DNA from: Caldithrix sp.
GTDB lineage: Bacteria > Zhuqueibacterota > Zhuqueibacteria > Thermofontimicrobiales > Sulfurfontimicrobiaceae
DNA: 64,000 nucleotides
NCBI GenBank assembly: GCA_020722815.1
Contig: DYKB01000003.1
Location: 5,502 to 69,501 of the forward strand
Direction of reading: 5' to 3'
The notes below the pieces were generated by a model. It saw only the letters and a program-made list of their open reading frames with translations, had not been told where the DNA came from and did no database searches. Positions 1 through 6,800 of this stretch are shown one piece after another. Both the position numbers and the translations under genes were made by a program. Numbering within the stretch: position 1 is the first letter of the stretch; the number at the start of each line of letters is the position of its first letter.

Positions 1-82
1 CGCTGATTTTGATTCCCGAAAGATAGGGATCTCATTTTTTACGCTGATTTTGATTCCCGAAAGATAGGGATCTCATTTTTTA
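1..82. repeat. 41-bp direct tandem repeat, two copies plus start of a third
   Basis: Two essentially identical 41-bp units lie head to tail (1-41 and 42-82); a third copy begins at 83 (CGCTGATTTTG) and then diverges. There are no spacers, so this is not a CRISPR array. Each unit holds TTCCC and GGGAT around a short centre and could form a weak hairpin. The array probably continues upstream of the window. The diverged stretch to about 180 repeats pieces of the same words (TCCCGAAAG, CTGATTTTGG). Confidence 0.85.
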
Positions 83-306
83 CGCTGATTTTGGCTCAGG
101 AAATTTTTGGAAATCGTCTTTCATTGTGATTGTAGCTCCCGAAAGTTTTGCAGCGCATTTTCAAAACTGATTTTGGATTCTAATAAATTTTTAACCTGGA
201 TTATTCTTAAAATGATGAGCCGCATAATTCATGTTTTTTATAAGGCAGAATGATTCGCCGGCAGAATAATTTTGAGAAAAACTATTATTTAAAAAGGCTT
301 ACCCTG

Positions 307-357
307 CGGGAGGTTTCTATCAATTGTCAGATAACGCACCGATCGCTAAACCTCCCG
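307..357. repeat. 10-bp perfect inverted repeat (hairpin)
   Basis: CGGGAGGTTT at 307-316 is matched exactly by AAACCTCCCG at 348-357 across a 31-base loop. It lies in a stretch (130-554) with no convincing gene. It may be the core of a small mobile hairpin element or a transcript-end structure; no T-run follows. Confidence 0.6.
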
Positions 358-417
358 CCGGGTTGTTTCATAAAACGCGTAAATTTTGTTCATGATTTTG
401 AGGCACTAAAATCTTTA

Positions 418-448
418 CAGCTAAAAGCCAATAGCCAATAGCCAATAG
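418..448 (+). repeat. Solo arm of the AGCTATTGGC-type repeat family
   Basis: CAGCTAAAAGCC followed by three tandem CCAATAG words matches the right arm of the four-helix-bundle element at 1809-1849. It looks like a leftover 3' end of another copy of that element: its reading frame even gives LKANS, the same last residues as the protein encoded there. The rest of 449-554 before the next gene shows only the ribosome-binding region. Confidence 0.6.
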
Positions 449-554
449 TGGGAGAGTTATATATAGATAGGAATCAGGAAAAATGAATTTTTCTTTTTAA
501 ATAACGGCAGATTTCTAACTGCTAAAAAACGAATCAAACACTTAAGGAGCTTAA

Positions 555-1283
555 ATGCGTGTCATGAATTTTAGTTTTTTGAAATCGGAAGAAGTTCAGG
601 CATTCTCCTTTCGACTTTTACCAATTCTTGAACCCTTGATGGAAGGAGATGAATTTTTATCCGGTATTAATCCAAAATTGCGGCGCAGTAACGATAACCT
701 GGCAAAGGCTTTAACGCTCGTCCGCACCAGTGAATACACGGGCATTTTATTTAATTCCGATGCGTTACGGGATCAGTATTATATTGGTTTTAAATATCAC
801 GTAGCATCATTTCTTTTTCATCCCGATGTAGAGAAGGTTCAGGCAGCCAAACTCATCGACACTCAAATTCAAGCCAGCGGCCCGACGTTATATAATTTGG
901 GTTACGCCGAAGAAACAGCCCAATTAAACGGCTTACTGGCCAGTTTACAAACGCCGGAAGCGCAAGCTGCGATTAAATTAATTGGTGCTGATTTTTGGCT
1001 TGATTTACTGATTAAAGCGCAGCAGGCTTTTGAAGAACTTTATCAACAAAAAGTAGCCAAGAAATCAACCAGAGATTTACCGCCTGCAATGGCAAGTCGA
1101 AAAGAAATTGTTCATTATCTTTCCCAGATTTTAAATTATCTCGATGCCAAAACGGAAGCCAATCCTGAAAAATATAATCCTGTCGTGGAGAAAATCGATG
1201 AGATTATTGTGGACATGATGACTGTTGCCCGTTCGCGAAAATCCAGAACGAATAATACCAAAGAAGAAGCACCACAGCGATAG
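555..1283 (+). CDS. DUF6261-like protein of unknown function
   Basis: A 242-residue soluble protein without signal peptide or membrane segment. It is predicted largely helical, with a charged, low-complexity end (KSRTNNTKEEAPQR). The AAGGAGC sequence 6-12 bases before the ATG supports this start. The overall look (leucine-rich N-terminal helices, a RDQYYIGFKYHV stretch, a helical hairpin after a GPTLYNLGY segment) resembles the DUF6261 proteins common in Bacteroidota and related groups, for which I know no established function. It stands alone: upstream is repeat DNA, downstream an inverted repeat and a four-helix-bundle pseudogene. Recognition of the family is from memory of its general pattern and is tentative; that the gene is real is much safer. 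Confidence 0.8.
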   Translation: MRVMNFSFLKSEEVQAFSFRLLPILEPLMEGDEFLSGINPKLRRSNDNLAKALTLVRTSEYTGILFNSDALRDQYYIGFKYHVASFLFHPDVEKVQAAKLIDTQIQASGPTLYNLGYAEETAQLNGLLASLQTPEAQAAIKLIGADFWLDLLIKAQQAFEELYQQKVAKKSTRDLPPAMASRKEIVHYLSQILNYLDAKTEANPEKYNPVVEKIDEIIVDMMTVARSRKSRTNNTKEEAPQR

Positions 1284-1300
1284 GTGATGAATTTTGTTGT

Positions 1301-1385
1301 TTCAACGGATTGAAACCATAAGTTGATCATTGGCGTTAGAAGGAATATATGATTTTTAATTTGGATATGGTTTCAACCGTTGAGA
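1301..1385. repeat. Inverted-repeat element with TCAACGGTTGAAACC-type arms
   Basis: TTCAACGGATTGAAACCATA at 1301-1320 pairs with TATGGTTTCAACCGTTGA at 1366-1383, with only two or three mismatches. The 45-base centre is AT-rich. It lies 17 bp after the DUF6261-like gene and could also stabilise or end its transcript. No T-run follows, so a repeat element is the better description. Confidence 0.65.
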
Positions 1386-1401
1386 TATGCATTAAATATT
1401 C

Positions 1402-1849
1402 GTAACTACTCAGCTATTGGCACTTGGCTATTAGCTATTCGCATTTTATAAAAAGGAATAACGTGAAATGAGAAATTTGCGGACTTTAAATATTTGGCAA
1501 GAAGGTATTACGATCGTTACAAATGTTTAAAAATTAGCAGAATTACTTCCTGCAGAAGAAAAGTATGGATTACGAAGTCAAATCTGTCGCGCTGTCGTAT
1601 CTGTACCTTCAAATATTGCTGAAGGTTGCAGCAGAAACAGTCAAATGGATTTTAAGCGATTTTTAGAAATTGCATTCGGTTCATCCGATGAATTGGAAAC
1701 ACAATTAATGATCATTGAGAAATTATCCCTTATTTCAAACAAAGAAGTCGCCGTAATCATTGACCCAATAAATAAAGCCCAAAAAATGATAAATAATCTG
1801 ATTACCAGGCTAAAAGCCAATAGCTAACTGCTAATAGCTGAGTAGTAAC
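1402..1849. mobile_element. Four-helix-bundle (IVS-like) element bounded by 41-bp inverted repeats
   Basis: The segment begins with a 41-base arm (1402-1442) and ends with its inverse (1809-1849); I count 34 of 41 matching positions. Each arm is a tandem of the degenerate word GCTATTAGC/GCTATTGGC. Between them lies one gene of the family found in 23S rRNA intervening sequences. Known rRNA intervening sequences have the same plan, complementary ends around a four-helix-bundle ORF, but this copy is not in an rRNA gene. The right arm overlaps the last codons of the gene. No clear target duplication is visible outside the arms. Solo arm-like sequences at 418-448 and 47297-47324 suggest other copies existed. 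Confidence 0.7.
1468..1827 (+). pseudogene. Four-helix-bundle protein (23S rRNA intervening-sequence family), nonsense mutation
   Basis: Reading from the ATG at 1468 gives the start MRNLRTLNIWQEGI, then an in-frame TAA at 1528-1530, then KLAELLPAEEKYGLRSQI, SVPSNIAEG and ELETQLMI to the stop at 1825-1827. The total of 119 residues plus stop is the normal length for this family (S23/IVS four-helix bundle, also related to retroelement Avd proteins). Members usually have a tyrosine where the TAA stands, so a single Tyr-to-ochre change is the simplest explanation. The rest is intact, so the lesion looks recent. An internal ATG at 1645 gives only a 60-residue fragment. The host function of free-standing members is not established. 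Confidence 0.85.
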
Positions 1850-2124
1850 AAGTTTTTTATATTTCTCTACCATCAGATTTTAGCTATCCACATTTTCGCA
1901 AAGCCACTGATATAGAAATTAATAAGATCGGAAAACTCATTTCATTGGATCAAGAAGAAATAGTATTTTATATTGAAGCGGAAACTAGCTGCAGTTTAAA
2001 TAAAATACCTTTCTTCGTTGTTGCTGAAAAAGTTACTTTAAATGAAGGGCTCGTATTCTACTACGAACGAGAAAATTTAAAAGTGGGAAAACGAATCGCT
2101 CCGTGGGTAAAACCAGGTACTTAA
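1850..2124 (+). pseudogene. Orphan reading frame without a start, gene remnant
   Basis: An open frame runs from just after the four-helix element to a TAA at 2122-2124 and translates as CAA GTT TTT..., passing YPHFRKATDIEINKIGKLIS and ending APWVKPGT. It has no ATG and no ribosome-binding site, but its composition is protein-like. The likely reading is the C-terminal part of a gene whose front was lost, possibly when the four-helix element came in. I do not recognise the family. It could be chance coding in AT-rich DNA. Confidence 0.4.
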
Positions 2125-2136
2125 CGAAATGATTAA

Positions 2137-2178
2137 GGAATTCGTTTTGAGGCTCCGCTGCGCACGATACGAATTCCT
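2137..2178. repeat. 10-bp perfect inverted repeat
   Basis: AGGAATTCGT (2137-2146) and ACGAATTCCT (2169-2178) form a perfect stem around a GC-richer 22-base loop. It sits 12 bp after the stop of the remnant frame and could be its old terminator stem, but no U-tract follows. Confidence 0.5.
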
Positions 2179-2240
2179 GAAGTATTATAGTTTTGCGGTA
2201 GTGTCCATATTTTGTATTTTCATGAAATTCACAAACCCAC

Positions 2241-2269
2241 TTGACTTTTTGGGATTTGTTTTGTATCAT
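2241..2269 (+). promoter_or_regulatory. Sigma70-type promoter for the DUF104 antitoxin locus
   Basis: TTGACT at 2241-2246 and TATCAT at 2264-2269 are separated by exactly 17 bases. The expected start of transcription is about 50 bases before the antitoxin ATG at 2327. This is a sequence-only call. Confidence 0.6.
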
Positions 2270-2326
2270 AAACGGAGTAAGTTTAAAATTTACAAGATTT
2301 ATTTTGGTAAAACGGAGATTTAGATT

Positions 2327-2626
2327 ATGTCACAGATAGTAGTAGCTGTTTACGAACATGGAAGTTTGCATCCATTAGAACCATTGGCGTTGCGCAATCA
2401 TCAAAAGGTCAGAATTCAGGTCTTATCTGAAATTACAACCAATAAAAATGAAGAGCGGTTAAATATCTGGATTAAGCAGGGATTATTGACCCCTGCTTCA
2501 GGTTATTCGTCAATTAAGCCGGTTTCCCGTGCAAAACGATACCAATTAGCTGATCGTTTGGGAAAAGCTACTCAAAAACCTTTATCTGAAATTATTATTG
2601 AAGAAAGAGGAGATAGGCAACAGTGA
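2327..2626 (+). CDS. VapB-type antitoxin with AF2212-like (DUF104) N-terminus
   Basis: A 99-residue protein. Residues 1-35 fit the AF2212-like/DUF104 antitoxin pattern (VVAVYEHGSLHPLEPLAL followed by the KVRIQV strand). The C-terminal part (RYQLADRLGKATQKPLSEII, then EERG) is the toxin-binding tail usual for VapB partners of PIN toxins. CGGAG lies 9 bases before the ATG. The TGA stop overlaps a GTG in the GTGA arrangement typical of toxin-antitoxin pairs, but the downstream toxin is reduced to a scrap, so the antitoxin is now an orphan. Known role of the family: binding and neutralising a VapC ribonuclease and repressing its own promoter; whether it still does anything here is unknown. Confidence 0.85.
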   Translation: MSQIVVAVYEHGSLHPLEPLALRNHQKVRIQVLSEITTNKNEERLNIWIKQGLLTPASGYSSIKPVSRAKRYQLADRLGKATQKPLSEIIIEERGDRQQ

Positions 2627-2729
2627 AACCAACACCTATATTTTTGTATCTGGCGATTTTCGTTTACTGACAGCAGCCCAGGCAGAAAACTTAGACATTG
2701 ATAATCCCAACAATTACGAGAATTGGTAG
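2623..2729 (+). pseudogene. VapC-type PIN toxin remnant, internally deleted
   Basis: The GTG start (2623) overlaps the antitoxin stop, as in an intact pair, but only a handful of codons follow before the frame closes. In another frame, running to a TAG at 2727-2729, the end of a PIN-domain toxin is recognisable: FVSGDFRLLTAAQAENL then the IDNPNN tail. That is the last strand and the conserved [ST]xDxR[LF]LxAAQAEGL segment of VapC. The first three acidic active-site residues are missing. A deletion of about 300 bases plus a frame change explains it. Confidence 0.75.
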
Positions 2730-2747
2730 AATAAAATATGTAAAAAA

Positions 2748-2915
2748 GTAACTACGCAGGTTCAAGGTTCAAAGGTTCCTGGTTCAGAGTTTATCAATAT
2801 TCGTTAATCTGCTTTTACATTTAAGAAATCATTCCCCTGACATATTGAGCCGATAAAAACGAAAAGTTTCTAACCGTGAACCATGAATCCTGAACCAGCC
2901 AACCAGAGTAGTTAC
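2748..2915. repeat. GGTTCAA-family inverted-repeat element, copy 1
   Basis: GTAACTAC at 2748-2755 is answered by GTAGTTAC at 2908-2915. Inside these are tandem GGTTCAAGGTTCAAAGGTTC on the left and GTGAACCATGAATCCTGAAC on the right, in inverted orientation. The centre is non-coding. A second copy shares GTTTCTAACCGTGAACCAT at 20913-20931, and a solo arm lies at 20032-20072. It resembles a MITE-type or folding RNA element; no transposase is in the window. Confidence 0.7.
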
Positions 2916-2995
2916 TGCAATATAATACAATGTTTAAATTTTTCACCATCTCAAAAGTAACATCATAAAATTTTGGACGGATAAGAGATAAAGTG

Positions 2996-3023
2996 TTGAC
3001 ATTTTAATGTTATTTTCTATTAT
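2996..3023 (+). promoter_or_regulatory. Sigma70-type promoter for the second antitoxin locus
   Basis: TTGACA at 2996-3001 is followed after 16 bases by TATTAT (3018-3023), about 105 bases before the ATG at 3130. The segment between promoter and gene contains the short inverted repeat ATAAATTTAAAATTTAT, which could be an operator. Confidence 0.6.
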
Positions 3024-3129
3024 AGACTTTATAAATTTAAAATTTATGAAGTCTGTTTTGTAACAAGAAAATATCAATATCAACAATTACCGTAGAACAT
3101 ATTACTCATTTTTTTGAAAGGATATAATC

Positions 3130-3369
3130 ATGACTACATTAGAAAAAATAACTTTATCAGAAGTTAATCAAATATTTCAAGCATTAACACTCCCCCCAAC
3201 CAGCCAATTAACGATTATTATAAAAGATAATGAACTTATCGAAAAAGAATTAGAGAGGCAAAAAGTATTGGCGGCGATGCAAAAACTCAAAGGTTCAGGG
3301 AATGGAAAACTATTAGACCGTTTATTTGAAGAAAGGACTATTGAAAGAAAGCGAGAACAGGTAATATGA
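3130..3369 (+). CDS. Putative antitoxin of a PIN toxin pair
   Basis: A 79-residue protein of mixed start and charged helical end (ELERQKVLAAMQKLKGSGNG, then ERTIERKREQVI). AAAGGA lies 7 bases before the ATG. It is called an antitoxin mainly from context: its TGA stop overlaps the ATG of a PIN-domain toxin frame in an ATGA arrangement, the typical translational coupling of toxin-antitoxin pairs, and a good promoter stands upstream. The sequence itself does not match a DNA-binding family I can name. The partner toxin carries a premature stop. Confidence 0.7.
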   Translation: MTTLEKITLSEVNQIFQALTLPPTSQLTIIIKDNELIEKELERQKVLAAMQKLKGSGNGKLLDRLFEERTIERKREQVI

Positions 3370-3791
3370 TTCAATATGTTCTGGATACTTCAGCATTGAT
3401 AACTTATATTGAAAATGAAGCAGGCATGGAACAGGTGGAATTATTATTGTTAAAAGCCCTTAATCAGGAAGTTAAGTTGCTCATTTCAATAGTAAGTACG
3501 ATAGAATTATTCTATATTTCAATGTAAGAACAGGGAAAAACAATTGCTCAGGAACGATTGGAATTGATTAATACATTGCCTTTGACGCAAATAGATGTAA
3601 ATGCGTCTCAAATTGAAATCATCGGAGAATTAAAAGCGACAAAATATTTATCATTTGCCGATTCTTGTGTGGCTGGTTTAGCAAAATCTGAACAAGCTAT
3701 TTTAGTTCATAAAGATCCTGAATTTGCGCAAATTGAACCCGAAATTCAACAATTTAAGCTCCCCTATAAAAGTAAATATAAGAATAATTAA
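3366..3791 (+). pseudogene. PIN-domain toxin (VapC-like), premature TAA
   Basis: Starting at ATG 3366 the frame reads MIQYVLDTSALITYIENEAG, with the first PIN aspartate in LDTSAL and the ELFYISM segment holding the second acidic residue. It meets TAA at 3525-3527, then continues in the same frame to 3791 through SFADSCVAGLA, the third acidic motif, and VHKDPEF, the fourth. The full length of 141 residues fits a VapC-type ribonuclease. Apart from the single nonsense codon, where relatives often have glutamine, the gene looks whole, so inactivation is probably recent. The N-terminal 53 residues alone could not form the active site. Confidence 0.8.
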
Positions 3792-3873
3792 TTTTTTAGT
3801 CCGTTATCGCCTTCTAAAACCCCCTAAAAGAACCCATACCACCCCCAAATAAGGCCAAAATTCCACCAGCGTA

Positions 3874-3894
3874 GGACAAATTGCCAATTTGTCC
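3874..3894. repeat. Hairpin repeat GGACAAATT-GCC-AATTTGTCC at operon end
   Basis: A perfect 9-bp stem with a 3-base loop lies 3 bases beyond the stop codon of the last gene of the minus-strand surface operon. The same core palindrome recurs at 13598-13618 and, as GGGCAAATT-AGC-AATTTGCCC, at 13649-13669, so it is a dispersed repeat that may double as a transcript-end hairpin here. Confidence 0.65.
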
Positions 3895-3896
3895 CC

Positions 3897-6800
3897 CTAT
3901 TTCAAATAAAGACACTTCTGAATCCCCGAAAACTGCCCGCAATCAATTTTAACAAAATAAAATCCACTCGGTACGGCCTGACCCGCCTGGTTTTTGGCAT
4001 CCCAGGTGACCTGATGCGGGCCGGCGGGTTGGCGCTGGTTTATGAGCGTGCGGACTTCATTTCCCAGGACATCATAAATTGCCATAACGACCTGCGCTGC
4101 GCCGGGGATTTCGTATTCAATGACGGTCAGGTCATTAAATGGATTGGGATAATTTTGTTTGAGCGTAAAAACTGCGGGCAGGCTTTCACCCGTCGTGAAA
4201 ATCTGAAGATGGGCGGATTGAAGTTTAACGAATGTTGCGGTGGAATCCATTGCCTGGCAATCGATTAAATTAAATTCAATCGTTCCCGCCTGATGACCGG
4301 ATTCGTTTTTCGTTTTAAAAGCGAGATTGGCGATGAGATTCGGGTGTTTATTTGTATTTTGTGGATTCAGTTCGACCCGGCTCAAAAAAAGACGACCGGC
4401 CAGTGGTTCATCTTTTACAAAATATAAAGCATTTTCGGCGCTGCTTTTCCCGAACGCATCCGCGATAAATTCCAGACGCGACGCCAGGTATTCCAGCGTA
4501 AAGCCGATTCCGGAAAACGCCGGTTCGGAATTTTTATGGATAGAGATTTCGATGGTTTCAGCCGATTGATAATTGACCGCCAGTTCGGGAGCCGATGGCA
4601 GGTTTACGGGCGGAATATTTTTCTCCAGGCGGCCGTGGTTTTTCTTCCAGTTGCGATCAATAACGGCAGCATCCTGATTATCAACCAGTCCGTCACCATT
4701 CGCATCGGAATAGGTGGCTTCCAGGGGCTTCCAGCGGGTGCAATACTGGGCGCGCCAACTGGTGCCGGCATTGGTTCGCACGGGGCCTTTTTGTCCATAA
4801 CACTGCCCGATGGGGAGCAGATCGAAATGATCCACCACGCCGTCGTTATTGGTATCGCCCGGCCAGACTTCGATGCCGCGAATGGTGAGGCTTATCTTTT
4901 CCTGATTCAGATGAACCGGTTGATTTGTGGCATCGCTGGCCGATACATTATCAAAAATGCAGAGAACGACTGTACTGTCCGGCGTATACAAATCCGTATA
5001 AAAATCAATTCGGGCAACTATGCCGCTGGTATCGCTGGCCGCATTCCCGTCTTTTCGGCCGGTTTCGATGGTAATTCTTCCCGGACTCTGTTCCAGGGGA
5101 TCAAAATAAATCGCATCAGCCGGTCCAAAATAATCGCCGGGTTCAATCTGTTTGGGAACCGATTGTATCCAGTTGGGATTGGAAAATCGGACTGAAAATT
5201 TTATTTTCGACAGATTGGGCAAAAAGCGGCTTAACTTTTCGAGCCGGATTTCCAGTGGGAAAATTTTCCCGGCCGGCTGATAAACCGAATCTGAAAAAAA
5301 ATACAGGCGGGTGGCTGGTACAATTTCAAGCGCTGCCGGCGATTCGATGTCAATCCCGTTTATCGTTGCCTGGATGGTGGCCCGGCCTGTCACATTCCCA
5401 GCACGAATCTGCTGGACATATTCGCCATTGGGGGTATAGCTGGCGCCTGTCCCCAGCAAAGTGCCTGGACCGGACTTTTTCAGCGTCACTGTCTGATTCG
5501 CCCCCATTAGATACCCGTTCTGATCTTTGGGCACCACGATAATCGTTGCGGTGGATAAATTATCAGCAGGAAGAATGCCGGGGCGAACCACAATGGTGCT
5601 TTTTCGGGGATCAACCTGACCCTGCGAAACGACTAGCCGGCCATTTTTGATGTGATGCAGCGCTAATAATTTTCCTTCGACATTCAATAATTTAACATGA
5701 GAAAGATTAACGGCCGTCTCACTTAATTTCAGGGCGCTGAAACAGATTTTAACCAGTGCGCCATTTCCATGACCTCCTGCTGGCTCACCAAAACTGAAAC
5801 CGGCAATTTTTAAGGTGTCAAAATTTGAATTTGACGATTTGATAAATTCCTGAATCAGGGAGGTGTTACGACCGTTTTTTTCGATGAATGAACCGGCTTT
5901 GATGTTTTCATATTTCACGACATCTTTTGAAAAAGCCAGTGCCAGTTCAAATCCGCCGAGATTGAACACCCTATCCACTTCAACCCGGATTTCAAACTCG
6001 TGACCCAGTTGGTGAATGGTGGTGTCCGCCGGAGCGATTCGAATCACGGTCGGCGGCGGGGGATAAAAAATAACCTGGATTGGCTTTAAACCGGTTCCGT
6101 TCACTTTAACCCGGACAATCGCCGCCGCGGGTGTCTTGGCCGCACGCAAAATTCGCGTATAAATGCCATTTTCATGGGATTTAACAGGGCCAACCCAATC
6201 ACCAGCCGATGTTTCCAGTTCCACCAATTGACCGGCCGCCAGGGTATCGCCATTCAAATCGCAAGGGATAATGTTAATCTTCGTGAACGCAATGCCATCG
6301 GCCGGCAGACTGTCGTCTTCTGCAGCGGCAAAAGAATGGGCGGACGACACCATTCCGGTAACAATCGAAATTTTGCCGGATTGGATTGAATCAATATGCC
6401 ACACCAGCCCTTCTTTATTGGTCAAAACGACATTTTCAGGTTTTAAAAAGGTCTCGCCAGGATGAATCGCCCTTAATTTAAAAAAAGCAAGTGAACCGGA
6501 ACCTGTCGCGCCGGCCTCATCTCCCCGGCTGTAACAGCCGAATTTGACGCCCCCGGTATCTGAATGATGCGTGAAAAATGGCCCGATTTTGCCGAATTTT
6601 CTGCCGGTTTGCACCAGAAAAGGCCCCGGCCAGACACTATCCACCTGTACAAATTGACTCAGGTATGAAAGTTTAAATTCGAAACCCGCGAGTTCACCGC
6701 CATTTTCAATTTGAATCCTGGCGACAATTGATTGATTTAGCGTCAGCGTTGCGTGCATCGGTTCGATTTTGACATTCAGCGGCATTCGTTTTTTAAATTC

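Noticed and set aside
1-82. Possible CRISPR array
   Set aside because: The repeats touch each other with no spacers, and no cas genes are in the window.
250-441. 63-codon plus-strand frame near the left edge
   Set aside because: It is read through an inverted repeat (307-357) and ends in the solo repeat arm; no ribosome-binding site and no protein-like pattern.
1528-3527. Reassignment of TAA to a sense codon
   Set aside because: Numerous intact genes in the window end in TAA, including mscL and the peroxiredoxin gene, so TAA is a normal stop.
4536-5195. 219-codon plus-strand frame opposite the cohesin/Ig protein
   Set aside because: It lies wholly inside a well-supported gene on the other strand and reads like its antisense.
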